From contig NZ_MLJI01000001.1 in assembly GCF_002095535.1 (NCBI RefSeq), positions 3,089,832 through 3,153,831 on the forward strand: a DNA stretch of 64,000 nucleotides, written 5' to 3'. The translations under genes and the position numbers were made by a program. This document shows, one piece after another, positions 40,956 to 51,787 of this stretch. Position 1 is the first letter of the stretch. Every line of letters starts with the position of its first letter. This DNA comes from Pantoea cypripedii. GTDB lineage: Bacteria; Pseudomonadota; Gammaproteobacteria; Enterobacterales; Enterobacteriaceae. The notes below the pieces were generated by a model. That model was not told the origin of the DNA. It saw only the letters and a program-made list of their open reading frames with translations, and ran no database searches.

Positions 40956-40971
40956 TCGCAAACGTTTGCCT
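40956..40971 (+). promoter_or_regulatory. PurR box of purMN
   Basis: TCGCAAACGTTTGCCT matches ACGCAAACGTTTGCGT at 13 of 16 positions. It lies 64-79 bases before the purM start and just upstream of a TAGAAT -10 candidate (40979-40984), so a bound repressor would cover the -35 region. Confidence 0.82.
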
Positions 40972-41034
40972 GCGCTGGTAGAATTACGCCGCTTTATTTT
41001 AACCACCAACCGCAACTCGCGTGGGGATTCCGCA

Positions 41035-42075
41035 GTGACCGACAAGACCTCTCTCAGCTACAAAGACGCCGGTGTAGATATTGACGCTGGTAACGCTCTG
41101 GTTGACCGTATCAAAGGCGTAGTGAAAAAGACCCGCCGCCCGGAAGTGATGGGTGGACTGGGTGGCTTTGGCGCGCTTTGTGCGCTGCCGCAGAAATACC
41201 GCGAGCCAGTGCTGGTTTCCGGCACCGACGGCGTCGGCACCAAGCTGCGTCTGGCGATGGATCTGAAACGCCATGACAGCATCGGTATCGATCTGGTGGC
41301 GATGTGCGTGAATGACCTGGTGGTTCAAGGCGCTGAGCCGCTGTTCTTCCTCGACTACTATGCGACCGGCAAGCTGGATGTGGATACCGCTTCATCGGTG
41401 ATCACCGGGATCGCCGAAGGTTGTCTGCAATCGGGTTGTGCGCTGGTTGGCGGTGAAACCGCTGAAATGCCAGGCATGTACCACGGCGAAGATTACGACG
41501 TGGCAGGTTTCTGCGTTGGCGTGGTGGAAAAATCAGAAATCATCGACGGCTCGAAAGTGCAGGATGGTGATGTGCTGATTGCGCTGGGCTCCAGCGGTCC
41601 GCACTCCAACGGTTATTCGCTGGTGCGTAAAATCCTCCAGGTGAGCCAGACCGATCCGGAAAGCAAACAGCTGGAAGGTAAATCGCTGGCCGATCATCTG
41701 CTGGCTCCGACCCGCATCTACGTGAAAAATATCCTCAGCCTGATCGAACAGGTTGATGTGCACGCGATTGCGCACCTCACCGGTGGCGGCTTCTGGGAAA
41801 ACATTCCGCGCGTATTGCCGGACAACACCCAGGCGGTGCTGGAAGAGAGCAGCTGGCAGTGGCCGGCGGTGTTCAGCTGGCTGCAACAGGCCGGTAACGT
41901 CAGCCGTCATGAAATGTACCGCACCTTTAACTGCGGCGTGGGTATGGTGATTGCGCTGAGCGCGGCAGAAGCCGACAAAGCGATTCAGCTGATGACCGAC
42001 GCAGGCGAGCAGGCGTGGAAAATCGGTGTGATCAAAGCTTCTGATGCCGAAGAGCGTGTGGTTATCAACCCATGA
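41035..42075 (+). CDS. purM: AIR synthetase PurM
   Basis: Phosphoribosylformylglycinamidine cyclo-ligase, forming aminoimidazole ribotide in purine synthesis. GTG at 41035 gives [20 protein letters not shown], as in E. coli, and 346 residues. Signatures [36 protein letters not shown] and [15 protein letters not shown] are intact. An in-frame ATG further upstream is out of line with the family. It overlaps purN by four bases (ATGA). Confidence 0.96.
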   Translation: MTDKTSLSYKDAGVDIDAGNALVDRIKGVVKKTRRPEVMGGLGGFGALCALPQKYREPVLVSGTDGVGTKLRLAMDLKRHDSIGIDLVAMCVNDLVVQGAEPLFFLDYYATGKLDVDTASSVITGIAEGCLQSGCALVGGETAEMPGMYHGEDYDVAGFCVGVVEKSEIIDGSKVQDGDVLIALGSSGPHSNGYSLVRKILQVSQTDPESKQLEGKSLADHLLAPTRIYVKNILSLIEQVDVHAIAHLTGGGFWENIPRVLPDNTQAVLEESSWQWPAVFSWLQQAGNVSRHEMYRTFNCGVGMVIALSAAEADKAIQLMTDAGEQAWKIGVIKASDAEERVVINP

Positions 42076-42710
42076 AGAAACTGGTTGTACTGATTTCCGG
42101 TAACGGGAGCAATCTTCAGTCCATCCTCGACGCCTGCGCAAGCGGGCGGATTAACGGCAGCGTGGCTGCCGTTTTCAGTAATAAAGCCTCGGCAATGGGT
42201 TTAACGCGCGCGCAGGAAGCGGGTGTCGCGACCCATACGCTGGCCGCCAGTGAGTTTGCCGACCGTGACGCCTTCGATCGCCAGCTGATGCAGGAGATTG
42301 ATGCTTACGCCCCGGATCTGGTGGTGCTGGCCGGTTATATGCGCATTCTCAGCCAGGCGTTTGTGGCGCATTATCACGATCGTCTGGTCAACATCCATCC
42401 CTCCCTGCTGCCCAAGTATCCTGGCCTGCACACCCATCGTCAGGCGCTGGAGAATGGCGACGAGGAACACGGCACCTCAGTGCATTTCGTCACTGACGAG
42501 CTGGATGGCGGGCCGGTTATTTTGCAGGCACGCGTACCGGTGTTTGCGGACGATACGGAAGATGAAATCACCGCCCGCGTACAGCATCAGGAACATGCGA
42601 TTTATCCGCTGGTGATTAGCTGGTTTGTCGATGGACGTTTGCAGATGCGTGAAGGTGCCGCCTGGCTGGATGGCCAACCGTTGCCACCGCAGGGTTATGC
42701 CCACGATTGA
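42072..42710 (+). CDS. purN: GAR transformylase PurN
   Basis: Uses 10-formyltetrahydrofolate to formylate glycinamide ribonucleotide. 212 residues; N-terminal [17 protein letters not shown], folate/active-site region [10 protein letters not shown] and [16 protein letters not shown] with the catalytic Asn and His, then the [11 protein letters not shown] motif with the catalytic Asp. Coupled to purM. It ends just before a REP pair. Confidence 0.97.
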   Translation: MKKLVVLISGNGSNLQSILDACASGRINGSVAAVFSNKASAMGLTRAQEAGVATHTLAASEFADRDAFDRQLMQEIDAYAPDLVVLAGYMRILSQAFVAHYHDRLVNIHPSLLPKYPGLHTHRQALENGDEEHGTSVHFVTDELDGGPVILQARVPVFADDTEDEITARVQHQEHAIYPLVISWFVDGRLQMREGAAWLDGQPLPPQGYAHD

Positions 42711-42732
42711 TTCCATTCCTGAGACCCACTTC

Positions 42733-42793
42733 GCGCGATAAATCGCGCCGCTACAAAGGATTGCACATACCGTAGCGGCGCGATTTATCGCGC
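42733..42793. repeat. REP-like pair (BIME) between purN and pstB, opposite orientation
   Basis: Inverted unit 42733-42754 comes first and forward unit 42772-42793 second, with GTAG heads facing inward, the reverse of the other pairs in the window. Sequences are exact copies. The convergent gene pair purN/pstB flanks it. Confidence 0.92.
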
Positions 42794-42794
42794 A

Positions 42795-42822
42795 AGGTTT
42801 TAGGTTTTAGGTTTTAGGTTTT
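42795..42822. repeat. Four exact tandem copies of AGGTTTT
   Basis: A 7-base unit AGGTTTT occurs four times without gaps, beginning one base after the REP unit and ending three bases before the pstB stop codon. It is a simple-sequence array that may vary in copy number. Confidence 0.95.
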
Positions 42823-42825
42823 GCC

Positions 42826-43593
42826 TTACCCAAACCGTCCCGTAATGTAATCTTCGGTGCGCCGCGTTTTCGGTGCGGTGAAGATGCGGTCGGTTTCATC
42901 AAACTCCACCAGTTGGCCGTTGTGCATAAACGCGGTGTAATCCGACACGCGCGCCGCCTGCTGCATATTGTGCGTCACCAGCACCAGCGTGAAATGCTGC
43001 TTCAGCGTAGTCATTAATTCTTCAATCACCAGCGTAGAGATCGGGTCCAGCGCCGAGGTCGGCTCGTCCAGCAACAGGACTTCCGGCTCGATGGCAATGG
43101 CACGCGCAATCACCAGCCGCTGCTGCTGTCCGGTGGAGAGGGTTAAGGCACTTTGCCCCAATTGATCCTTCACCTCACCCCACAGTGCCGCCGCACGCAG
43201 AGCATTTTCGCAGGCTTCATTCAGCACCCGACGATCGCGTACGCCCTGTAAACGCAGACCATAAACCACGTTTTCATAAATTGATTTAGGGAACGGGTTC
43301 GGACGCTGAAACACCATGCCAACGCGTCGCCGCAGCGCGGCCAGATCCTGCTCTGGCTGCATAATGGCATGCTGACCCAACAGGATCTCACCTTCCACCC
43401 GGCAGCGATCGATCACATCATTCATGCGATTAAAGCAGCGCAGCAGCGTCGATTTGCCGCAACCGGAGGGGCCAATCAGCGCCGTGATGTGATTCTTCGG
43501 CAGTTGCAGGGCAATGTTGTTCAGCGCCTGGCGCTCGCCATACCATAGCGAAAGCTGATTAACCTCAAGAGCGATGTCGTAATCGGGCGTCAT
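42826..43593 (-). CDS. pstB: Phosphate ABC transporter ATPase PstB (second-type Pst system)
   Basis: ATPase of a Pst importer, 255 residues. Walker [21 protein letters not shown] is the PstB-specific form, and [19 protein letters not shown] and [15 protein letters not shown] follow. The signature motif reads LSTGQQQRL rather than LSGGQQQR, a Gly-to-Thr change at its third residue. Last of three genes pstC-pstA-pstB; no pstS or phoU is next to it. Most E. coli Pst genes are elsewhere (pstSCAB-phoU), so this is an additional or alternative system. Confidence 0.9.
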   Translation of the reverse strand: MTPDYDIALEVNQLSLWYGERQALNNIALQLPKNHITALIGPSGCGKSTLLRCFNRMNDVIDRCRVEGEILLGQHAIMQPEQDLAALRRRVGMVFQRPNPFPKSIYENVVYGLRLQGVRDRRVLNEACENALRAAALWGEVKDQLGQSALTLSTGQQQRLVIARAIAIEPEVLLLDEPTSALDPISTLVIEELMTTLKQHFTLVLVTHNMQQAARVSDYTAFMHNGQLVEFDETDRIFTAPKTRRTEDYITGRFG

Positions 43594-43605
43594 GTGTAAA
43601 ACCTT

Positions 43606-45204
43606 TTAATGCGTCATAAGCCGGTAACGCTCGCGCAGACGGTGGCGTAGCGCCATCGCCAGCAAATTGAGCGACAGGATGATCACCACCAGCAACAGGG
43701 CGGTGGCGTAAACCAGGGGGCGATCAGCGTCGATATTCGGGCTTTGAAAAGCCAGATCGTAAATCTGAAAACCGAGGTGCATAAATTTGCGGTCAAGGTG
43801 CAGGTAAGGAAACACTGCGTCGACTGGCAGTTCCGGTACCATCTTCACCACCCCGACCAGCATCAGCGGAGCGGTTTCCCCGGCCGCACGCGCCACCGCG
43901 AGAATCAACCCCGTCAACATCGCCGGAACCGCCAGCGGCAGCACCACACGCCACAGCGTTTCGGCCTGCGTCGCCCCCAGCGCCAGCGAACCTTGTCTCA
44001 GGCTATCCGGGATACGGGACAGACCTTCTTCCGTGGCGACAATCACCACCGGCAGGGTCAGCAGCGCCAGTGTCAACGCCGCCCACAGCAGACCGGGGGT
44101 ACCAAATGTCGGGTTGGGCAAGGCGCGCGCGTAAAATATCTGGTCAATGGTGCCGCCAATCAGCCAGACAAAAAAGCCCAGACCAAACACGCCATAAACA
44201 ATCGAGGGAACCCCCGCCAGATTCACCACCGCAATCCGCACCAGTCGGGTTAGCGCGTTGCGCCCGGCGTATTCATGCAGCCAGACTGCCGCCACCACGC
44301 CAAGTGGCATGACGATAACCGACATCAGCAACACCATCAGCACCGTACCAAAAATCGCCGGGAATGCGCCGCTTTCGCTCTCGCCTGCCGCCGGATTATC
44401 GCTGACAAATTGCCATAGCTGGCTGAGAAAATGCTGCATTTTCTGGCCGAGGCTCATGTTATTCGGATACCAGGTCGCGACAATCTGCGCCAGCGGGATC
44501 GGGTGGTCCTGTCCCTGCACATCACGCAATATCAACACATCCCGGTGGCTGGCGCTTTGCAACTGCGCCAGCTGGTTGCCCAGCGCCGCGAAGTTCCGTT
44601 GCAAAGCGGCGCTGTTGGCATCGTATTGAGACTGGCGCTGCGCGCTAAACTCCCCTTTGCGCTGCTGTGCCTCAGCCTGGCGTTGCAGATTTTCCAGCTG
44701 CGCATTGAGGCGCGCCATCTCGATACGGCGAATATGGCTGGCCTGGCGCAGCTGTTCATGGACCTGTTGCAGACGCTGATGCAACAGCCCATCCCGATCG
44801 CGTGCCGTCAGCACTTCATTATCTTCACGCAGCTCAATAAACCAGCCGTAGGCGTTCCCGCCGCTGCGACGTTGCAGCACCATCACATCCGCAGGCCTGC
44901 GGGTTTTCGCCCGGCTCTGGCTGTCAATCACGCGAAAATCAGGGGGCGCAAAATCACGATTCCCGGTTTTCACCGTATAGCGCCAGCCGTTGTCATGCCG
45001 CTGACGTTGCAGGGTTTCCCCCAGCACCATCACCGGTTCGCCCTCGGGTGGCTGGAACAGATATTGATCGACCGGCTGCGGCCAAAAGGCACGCATCCCC
45101 TGCCACGCCAGTAAGCCAATCAGCAGAGTAAAAGCCAGTAAACACACGGCCACCGCACCGGCAGTCAGCCAGCGCCAGCGATCATTTTGGCGCATTACCT
45201 TCAT
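43606..45204 (-). CDS. pstA: Phosphate ABC permease PstA, long type
   Basis: A 532-residue permease, much longer than E. coli PstA (about 296). The extra N-terminal part holds one membrane helix, then a periplasmic region with a coiled coil (RIEMARLNAQLENLQRQAEA). The membrane core has PFAM-type PstA features: LVRIAVVNLAGVPSIVYGVF and the EAA region SLRQGSLALGATQAETLWRV. Long PstA/PstC pairs are known from Pseudomonas and Vibrio. It overlaps the pstC stop by four bases. Confidence 0.88.
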   Translation of the reverse strand: MKVMRQNDRWRWLTAGAVAVCLLAFTLLIGLLAWQGMRAFWPQPVDQYLFQPPEGEPVMVLGETLQRQRHDNGWRYTVKTGNRDFAPPDFRVIDSQSRAKTRRPADVMVLQRRSGGNAYGWFIELREDNEVLTARDRDGLLHQRLQQVHEQLRQASHIRRIEMARLNAQLENLQRQAEAQQRKGEFSAQRQSQYDANSAALQRNFAALGNQLAQLQSASHRDVLILRDVQGQDHPIPLAQIVATWYPNNMSLGQKMQHFLSQLWQFVSDNPAAGESESGAFPAIFGTVLMVLLMSVIVMPLGVVAAVWLHEYAGRNALTRLVRIAVVNLAGVPSIVYGVFGLGFFVWLIGGTIDQIFYARALPNPTFGTPGLLWAALTLALLTLPVVIVATEEGLSRIPDSLRQGSLALGATQAETLWRVVLPLAVPAMLTGLILAVARAAGETAPLMLVGVVKMVPELPVDAVFPYLHLDRKFMHLGFQIYDLAFQSPNIDADRPLVYATALLLVVIILSLNLLAMALRHRLRERYRLMTH

Positions 45205-47282
45205 CCCTGTCCCTCATGCTGGCTGTAGCGCTGTCGCAGGCGCTGACGGATCACTTCCGCCACCGTGTTAATGATTAAGGTAAATATCAGCAGAATCAGC
45301 GCACTGAGAAACAGAATGCGGTAATGGGCACTGCCCGCTGCCGCTTCCGGCATTTCAATGGCGATATTGGCGGACAGCGCACGTAATCCGGCAAATAACC
45401 CGCCTTCACTCACCGGGGTGTTGCCGGTCGCCATCAGTACGATCATGGTTTCCCCCAGGGCACGGCCAAAGCCAATCATCAGTGCGGCAAAAATCCCGGC
45501 CGAAGCACCGGGCAACACCACGCGCGTCAGGGTCTGCCACGGCGTGGCCCCCAGTGCCAGCGAGCCTTGCCCCAGCGAGACCGGCACGCTAAACAGCGCG
45601 TCTTCCGATAAGGTAAAAATCAGCGGCACCAGCGCAAATGCCATCGCCAGCGCCGCCACCAGCAGGTTGCGCTGCTCATAATGGGCCAGCCGTTCCCCCA
45701 TCGCGGGCCAGAAATGGGTTGGCAGCCAGAGCGTCAACAGCGTCACCGCCAGCAGGATCGGCAGCAGCAACAGCACCTCATAACCTGGCTGACGCCAGCG
45801 CGCGGGCAGGCGTGGGCTGAGCATCCCGCATAACAACAACGTAGCCGCCAGCATTAGCGGCAGCAGCAACACGCCAATCAACGCATTGCTGATATGCGGT
45901 GCCAGCCACACTCCGGCAATCAACCCGATGACCACGCTCGGCAGCGCACCCATCATCTCAATGCCTGGTTTCACCCAACGGCGCAGGCCCGGTGTCATAA
46001 ACCAGGCGGTGTACATCGCCGCAGCCAGCGCCAGTGGGGTGGCAAACAACAGCGCCAGGCTGGCGGCCTTCAGAGTGCCAATGATCATTGGTATCAGGCT
46101 GAATTTGGCCTGGTAGCTGTCCCCCGCCGCCGTGGATTGCCATACCCAATCGGGCTGCGGATAGTTTTCATACCAGATTTTCTGCCACAGGTTGCGCCAG
46201 CTAAAGTCAGGCCAGGGATCGTCAAGGCGCAGACGCTGCCATTGCCCTGCCCGTTCCACCACCAGCGTATCGCCGCGCGGTGAAAAAGCGGCAGCCACGA
46301 TACCCGGATCCAGCTTGCGGGTGACTGTCGCCCCCTGTTGCTTACTGGCGAACAGGCTGACGTCGCCCTCAGGCGTCAGCGTGGCGAAGACGCGACGCTG
46401 CGGTTCGGTCACAATCATTGCCGTAGCCGAACTGCCGTCAAAAGTATGGATTTCCTGTAAACGTGGCCCCTGTGGACCGGTAATCGCGAACCACTGGCTG
46501 ATGCCGCGTTGATCCTGAATCAGCAAGGTGCGGCCACCGGCCAGCAGCTGCAGGCTACGCGGACGCTGCACCAGCGTTTGTGTTTCACGCAGTTGCGCAC
46601 CGTCGGCATTGATTTGCCAGACACGCAGCAGACGGCCCTCGCTGGTATACAGCAGGTTGCCGTCCGGGGAGAACAGCAGATGATCGGCCTGCTGTTGAGA
46701 CAGGACAATCTGGTTGACGTGGGTTGATTTATCCAGCGTCAGCACGATGATGCCGGTGGCGGTTTGCGCAGCGATGCGCCATTGATCAGCCCCGAGGCTA
46801 GCCAGCGCCATCTGCGCTACGCCCCCCTGCGGCAGATGCATCGGACGATCGCCCAGCGGAAAACGCCATTCGCCATTAACCGGTTGCATCAACATCAGGT
46901 CACCCTGCATATTCAACAGCAGGCTGTTATGGTCGGCGCTTTGCACCACCGCATCCGGTTTACCCTGCAGTGCCAGCGCAGGCCCGGCAGGTTGACCATC
47001 AAGCGGAATAAAGCGCGCTTCATCGCGGCTGATGCGCCATCCCAGTTTCCCATCGTTGCCTAATGCCAGCACCGGAGCCTTGTCCCACAGCTGCTGACTG
47101 GCGACGATCTGCATCCCTGGCGGATTAAAAAGTGGCATGACGACCCAGATCAACCAGAAAAATAGCAGTAACATCAAAGCCAGAATCCCCACGCCGCAGG
47201 CGGTGACAACACGCTTTACCCACCGGTCGATGGCTCGACGGCGGCTATCACTAAAGTGGACGGGAATTCTTGTTATGCTCAT
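45201..47282 (-). CDS. pstC: Phosphate ABC permease PstC, long type
   Basis: A permease of 693 residues from the ATG at 47282 (MSITRIPVHFSDSRRRAID); the open frame runs 38 codons further but without homology that I recognise. A membrane helix near the N-terminus is followed by a large periplasmic domain with WD/beta-propeller-like repeats (LLFSPDGNLLYTSEGRLLRV), then the PstC-type membrane core with GMLSPRLPARW and EAA region VSLGQGSLALGATPWQTLTR. First gene of pstCAB, divergent from ppk. The ribosome site is weak. Confidence 0.87.
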   Translation of the reverse strand: MSITRIPVHFSDSRRRAIDRWVKRVVTACGVGILALMLLLFFWLIWVVMPLFNPPGMQIVASQQLWDKAPVLALGNDGKLGWRISRDEARFIPLDGQPAGPALALQGKPDAVVQSADHNSLLLNMQGDLMLMQPVNGEWRFPLGDRPMHLPQGGVAQMALASLGADQWRIAAQTATGIIVLTLDKSTHVNQIVLSQQQADHLLFSPDGNLLYTSEGRLLRVWQINADGAQLRETQTLVQRPRSLQLLAGGRTLLIQDQRGISQWFAITGPQGPRLQEIHTFDGSSATAMIVTEPQRRVFATLTPEGDVSLFASKQQGATVTRKLDPGIVAAAFSPRGDTLVVERAGQWQRLRLDDPWPDFSWRNLWQKIWYENYPQPDWVWQSTAAGDSYQAKFSLIPMIIGTLKAASLALLFATPLALAAAMYTAWFMTPGLRRWVKPGIEMMGALPSVVIGLIAGVWLAPHISNALIGVLLLPLMLAATLLLCGMLSPRLPARWRQPGYEVLLLLPILLAVTLLTLWLPTHFWPAMGERLAHYEQRNLLVAALAMAFALVPLIFTLSEDALFSVPVSLGQGSLALGATPWQTLTRVVLPGASAGIFAALMIGFGRALGETMIVLMATGNTPVSEGGLFAGLRALSANIAIEMPEAAAGSAHYRILFLSALILLIFTLIINTVAEVIRQRLRQRYSQHEGQG

Positions 47283-47454
47283 GCAGACCAGGGTTACGCT
47301 CGTAGACAAGCCGCTATGTTGCCCGTAGCTGATTGATAAGACAACTGTTGGCGTTGGACAAGCCTGCCATACTCTCGCCATAATGGTGACGGACACTGAG
47401 CGAAAGCCCCTTTTCGCCGGACACCCCGTCCAGCAACAGCATCACGGAGTCAGA

Positions 47455-49515
47455 ATGGGTCAGGAAAAGCTGTATATAGAAAAAGAATTAAGCTGGTTAT
47501 CATTTAATGAACGCGTGTTACAGGAAGCAGCGGATAAAAGTAACCCGCTGATTGAACGTATGCGTTTCCTCGGGATCTATTCGAACAACCTTGATGAGTT
47601 TTATAAAGTCCGCTTCGCTGATTTGAAACGTCGCATTCTGATCGGTGAAGAACAAGGATCGCCCAGCACCCCACGTCATCTGCTGAAGAAGATCCAGCAA
47701 CGGGTCCTGAAATCCGACCAGGAATTTGACGCGCTGTATAACGAATTGCTGCTGGAGATGGCGCGTAATCAGATCTTCCTGATTAATGAACGTCAGCTGT
47801 CGCCCAATCAACAGGTCTGGCTGCGGTATTACTTCAAGCACCAGCTGCGTCAGCACATCACCCCGATTCTGCTTAACCACGACACCGATTTAATCGAATT
47901 CCTCAAGGACGATTACACCTATCTGGCGGTGGAAATCATTCGTGGTGAAGACAAACGCTATGCCCTGCTGGAAATTCCGTCCGATAAAGTGCCGCGTTTC
48001 GTTAACCTGCCGGCCGAGTCACCGCGTCGCCGTAAACCGATGATCCTGCTGGACAACATTCTGCGCTATTGCCTTGATGAAATTTTCAAAGGCTTTTTCG
48101 ATTATGATTCGCTGAATGCCTACTCCATGAAGATGACGCGCGATGCCGAGTACGATCTGGTCACTGAGATGGAATCCAGCCTGCTGGAACTGATGTCCTC
48201 CAGCCTGAAACAGCGCCTCAACGCCGAGCCGGTGCGTTTCGTTTATCAGCGTGATATGCCGGATGAAATGGTGGAGATGCTGCGTCATAAGCTCTCCATC
48301 TCCAACTATGATTCGGTGGTGCCGGGCGGCCGTTACCATAACTTCAAAGATTTCATCAGCTTCCCAAATGAAGGTAAAAGCAATCTGGAGAATCGCCCGT
48401 TACCGCAGATTCGTCATATTGGCTTTGATGGCTTCCGCAACGGCTTTGACGCCATTCGCAACCGCGATGTGCTGCTCTACTATCCGTACCATACTTTCGA
48501 GCATGTGCTTGAACTGCTGCGCCAGGCCTCCTTCGACCCCAGCGTACTGGCGATTAAAATCAACATCTACCGTGTGGCGAAAAACTCGCGCATCATGGAT
48601 GCGATGATCCACGCAGCCTACAATGGCAAGAAAGTGACGGTGGTGGTGGAGTTGCAGGCGCGCTTTGATGAGGAAGCCAACATCCGCTGGGCGAAGCGTC
48701 TGACCGAAGCGGGCGTCCATGTGATTTTCTCTGCGCCGGGTCTGAAAATTCACGCCAAACTGTTCCTGATCTCGCGTCGCGAAGGGGAAGAGATTGTGCG
48801 CTACGCACATATCGGCACCGGTAACTTCAACGAAAAAACCGCACGCATTTATACTGACTATTCTTTGTTAACTGCGGATGCGCGTATCACCAATGAAGTG
48901 CGTCGGGTGTTTAACTTTATTGAAAACCCGTATCGTCCGGTGAGTTTCGACCATCTGATGGTGTCGCCGCAAAATTCGCGCAATATGCTTTATCAATTGA
49001 TTGATAACGAAATTGCCAACGTGCAGCAGGGCATTCCAGCGGGCATTACGCTGAAAATTAATAACCTGGTGGATAACGGTCTGGTGGATCGGCTGTATGC
49101 TGCGTCATCTGCCGGGGTAAAAGTTAATCTGCTGGTACGCGGTATGTGCTCGCTGATCCCGGATTTACCCGGCATTAGCGAAAATATTCGCGTGATTAGC
49201 ATCGTTGACCGCTACCTGGAGCACGACCGCGTCTATATTTTCGAAAACGGTGGCGATAAAAAAGTGTATCTCTCCTCTGCGGACTGGATGACACGCAATA
49301 TCGATTATCGTATTGAAGTGGCGGTGTCGATCCTGGACCCTCGTCTGAAAGAGCGCGTACTGGATATCATTGCCATCCTGTTTAGCGATACAGTAAAAGC
49401 CCGTATCGTCGACAAAGAACTGAGTAACCGTTATGTGCCGCGCGGCAACCGCCGGAAGGTGCGTTCGCAGCTGGCAATTTACGATTACATCAAGAAACTG
49501 GAACAACCTGAATAA
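47455..49515 (+). CDS. ppk: Polyphosphate kinase Ppk1
   Basis: Membrane-associated enzyme that polymerises the gamma phosphate of ATP to polyphosphate. 686 residues (E. coli 688) from ATG 47455 ([21 protein letters not shown]). The conserved His region [31 protein letters not shown] and [20 protein letters not shown] are present. Followed by ppx after 5 bases, an operon with opposing activities, as in E. coli. The pstCAB genes are divergent. Confidence 0.98.
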   Translation: MGQEKLYIEKELSWLSFNERVLQEAADKSNPLIERMRFLGIYSNNLDEFYKVRFADLKRRILIGEEQGSPSTPRHLLKKIQQRVLKSDQEFDALYNELLLEMARNQIFLINERQLSPNQQVWLRYYFKHQLRQHITPILLNHDTDLIEFLKDDYTYLAVEIIRGEDKRYALLEIPSDKVPRFVNLPAESPRRRKPMILLDNILRYCLDEIFKGFFDYDSLNAYSMKMTRDAEYDLVTEMESSLLELMSSSLKQRLNAEPVRFVYQRDMPDEMVEMLRHKLSISNYDSVVPGGRYHNFKDFISFPNEGKSNLENRPLPQIRHIGFDGFRNGFDAIRNRDVLLYYPYHTFEHVLELLRQASFDPSVLAIKINIYRVAKNSRIMDAMIHAAYNGKKVTVVVELQARFDEEANIRWAKRLTEAGVHVIFSAPGLKIHAKLFLISRREGEEIVRYAHIGTGNFNEKTARIYTDYSLLTADARITNEVRRVFNFIENPYRPVSFDHLMVSPQNSRNMLYQLIDNEIANVQQGIPAGITLKINNLVDNGLVDRLYAASSAGVKVNLLVRGMCSLIPDLPGISENIRVISIVDRYLEHDRVYIFENGGDKKVYLSSADWMTRNIDYRIEVAVSILDPRLKERVLDIIAILFSDTVKARIVDKELSNRYVPRGNRRKVRSQLAIYDYIKKLEQPE

Positions 49516-49520
49516 TTCCT

Positions 49521-51044
49521 ATGCCAATTTCCCATAAGAGTACGCCGAAGCCACAGGAGTTTGCGGCCATTGACCTCGGCTCCAACAGTTTTCATATGGT
49601 GATTGCCCGTGTGGTGGATGGTGCCATGCAGGTGCTGGGACGACTTAAGCAGCGTGTGCATCTGGCCGATGGTCTGGATGCACAGAATCGCCTGAGCGAA
49701 GAGGCGATCCAGCGCGGTCTGAGCTGTCTGGCGCTGTTTGCCGAGCGCCTGCAAGGGTTCAGCCCGGCTAACGTCACCATCGTGGGGACGCATACGCTGC
49801 GTCAGGCGATTAACGCTGAAGAGTTTCTGCAACGGGCGGCCGACGTCATCCCCTACCCGATTGAAGTGATTTCCGGCAATGAAGAAGCACGTCTGATCTT
49901 TATGGGCGTGGAGCATACGCAGCCGGAGAAAGGCCGCAAGCTGGTGATCGATATCGGCGGTGGCTCGACCGAGCTGGTGATTGGCGAAGATTTCGAACCG
50001 CAGCTGGTGGAAAGCCGCCGTATGGGTTGCGTCAGTTTTGCCCAGCTGTATTTCCCCAAAGGGGAAATCTCGCCGGAAAACTTCCGTCGCGCCCGTCTGG
50101 CGGCGGCGCAAAAGTTGGAAACCCTGGCCTGGCAATATCGTCTGCATGGCTGGCAGTACGCGCTGGGCGCGTCTGGCACCATCAAAGCCGCCTGCGAAGT
50201 GCTGCTGGCGATGGGCGAGAAAGAGAAACTGATTACCCCGGAGCGGCTGGACCAGCTGTATAACGAGGTGATCAAGCACAAATCTTTTGCGGCGCTTAGC
50301 CTGCCGGGCCTGTCCGAAGAACGTAAGGCGGTGTTTGTGCCTGGGCTGGCGATTCTGTGTGGCGTCTTTGATGCGCTGGCGATTCGTGAGCTGCGTCTGT
50401 CCGATGGCGCATTGCGCGAAGGCGTGCTGTATGAAATGGAAGGCCGCTTCCGCCACCAGGATATCCGCAGCCGTACCGCCCAAAGTCTGGCAAATCATTA
50501 CGCCATCGATAACGAGCAGGCGCGTCGCGTGCTGGAAACTACCGAGCAGCTGTATCTGCAATGGCTCGACCAGAACCCAAAACTGGCGAATCCGCAACTG
50601 GCGGCGCTGCTGAAATGGGCGGCGACCTTGCATGAAGTCGGGCTGACCATTAACCACAGTGGCATGCAGCGTCACTCGGCCTACATCCTGCAATACACCA
50701 ACATGCCAGGTTTTAATCAGGATCAACAGATGCTGCTGGCGATGCTGGTACGCTTCCACCGTAAAGCGGTGAAGGTGGATGAAATGCCACGCTTCACCTT
50801 GTTTAAGAAGAAGCAGTTTCTGCCGCTGGTTTTCCTGCTGCGTCTCGGCACCCTGCTGAATAATCAGCGCCAGGCCACCACGCGCCCGGATACGCTGAAG
50901 CTGAATACCGATGACGGACACTGGACGCTCACTTTCCCGGCGGGCTACTTCAGCCAGAACACGCTGGTGCAGCTGGATCTGGAGCGCGAGCAAAGCTACT
51001 GGAATGAAGTGACCGGCTGGAACCTGATTCTGCAAGAGGAGTAA
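49521..51044 (+). CDS. ppx: Exopolyphosphatase Ppx
   Basis: Removes terminal phosphate from long-chain polyphosphate; ASKHA fold. 507 residues with [32 protein letters not shown] and the HD-type C-terminal part ([20 protein letters not shown]). The next gene, tehB, follows after 12 bases and might be co-transcribed; in E. coli yfgF is found there instead. Confidence 0.97.
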   Translation: MPISHKSTPKPQEFAAIDLGSNSFHMVIARVVDGAMQVLGRLKQRVHLADGLDAQNRLSEEAIQRGLSCLALFAERLQGFSPANVTIVGTHTLRQAINAEEFLQRAADVIPYPIEVISGNEEARLIFMGVEHTQPEKGRKLVIDIGGGSTELVIGEDFEPQLVESRRMGCVSFAQLYFPKGEISPENFRRARLAAAQKLETLAWQYRLHGWQYALGASGTIKAACEVLLAMGEKEKLITPERLDQLYNEVIKHKSFAALSLPGLSEERKAVFVPGLAILCGVFDALAIRELRLSDGALREGVLYEMEGRFRHQDIRSRTAQSLANHYAIDNEQARRVLETTEQLYLQWLDQNPKLANPQLAALLKWAATLHEVGLTINHSGMQRHSAYILQYTNMPGFNQDQQMLLAMLVRFHRKAVKVDEMPRFTLFKKKQFLPLVFLLRLGTLLNNQRQATTRPDTLKLNTDDGHWTLTFPAGYFSQNTLVQLDLEREQSYWNEVTGWNLILQEE

Positions 51045-51056
51045 ACGCGGGTTATT

Positions 51057-51656
51057 ATGACCATTCGTCCTGACAACTATTTCGCGGAAAAGTATGGCCT
51101 GACGCCACCGCATTCGGAAGTGCTGGAAGCGCTGCCCAAATTAACGCCCGGTAAGGTGCTGGATTTGGGCTGCGGCCAGGGCCGCAACAGCCTGTTTCTC
51201 AATCAACAGGGATTTGATGTGACGGGCTGGGATAGCAATCCGCAAAGCCTGGCGCGGCTGCAACAAATTATCCACGATGAGCAGCTGCAACATATCCGGG
51301 CTGAAGCCTGTGACCTGAACCAGGTCCGCTTCAACGGCGATTACCAGCTGGTGCTCTCTACCGTGGTGATGATGTTTCTGCAACCGGAAACCATTCCGCA
51401 GCTGATTGCCGATATGCAGGCCAGCACGGTGAAATATGGCTACAACCTGATTGTCGCAGCCATGGATACTGACGATTATCCCAATCCGCTCAACTTCCCG
51501 TTCACCTTTAAGTCCGGTGAACTCAGTGACTACTACCGCAGCTGGCATATCGTGAAATATAACGAGCATGTCGGTGAGCTGCATCGGCGTGATGAAAACG
51601 GCCAGCGCATCCGCTGCCGCTTCGCTACGCTGCTGGCGCAAAAAGCCAGTTACTGA
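51057..51656 (+). CDS. tehB: Tellurite resistance methyltransferase TehB
   Basis: SAM-dependent methyltransferase of 199 residues. Motif I LDLGCGQGRNSLFL, then STVVMMFLQPETIP, YNLIVAAMDTDDYPNPLNFP and KYNEHVGELHRRDENGQRI are all as in E. coli TehB, which detoxifies tellurite and selenium compounds. There is no tehA neighbour. The gene lies between ppx and yfgG, not at the E. coli tehAB site, and may be read from the ppk-ppx promoter. Confidence 0.88.
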   Translation: MTIRPDNYFAEKYGLTPPHSEVLEALPKLTPGKVLDLGCGQGRNSLFLNQQGFDVTGWDSNPQSLARLQQIIHDEQLQHIRAEACDLNQVRFNGDYQLVLSTVVMMFLQPETIPQLIADMQASTVKYGYNLIVAAMDTDDYPNPLNFPFTFKSGELSDYYRSWHIVKYNEHVGELHRRDENGQRIRCRFATLLAQKASY

Positions 51657-51660
51657 TCGG

Positions 51661-51687
51661 TGGCGGTGCAGATGCGCCGCCATTTTT
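51661..51687 (+). terminator. Rho-independent terminator after tehB
   Basis: Stem TGGCGG (51661-51666) with CCGCCA (51677-51682), then TTTTT, 4 bases past the tehB stop. Confidence 0.85.
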
Positions 51688-51787
51688 AACCTTTTCTGCT
51701 CATTTTTCACACAGCGATTGCTTTACCGATCTAAGTATGACTAAATGTTGCTATCGCCCAAATGGGTATCGACAGGAATCACCCCGC

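Noticed and set aside
42795..42822. AGGTTTT repeats as a CRISPR-like array
   Set aside because: Seven-base units without spacers; a simple tandem repeat.
47283..47454. Pho box between pstC and ppk
   Set aside because: TGTC-like stretches and a repeated GACAAGCC (47305, 47357) are present but no proper pair of TGTCA elements with 6-base spacing.
49485..51113. 542-codon open frame on the reverse strand covering all of ppx
   Set aside because: Antisense shadow in a GC-rich, codon-biased gene; the translation is low-complexity (Gln, Arg, His rich) and ppx on the forward strand is a clear full-length homologue.
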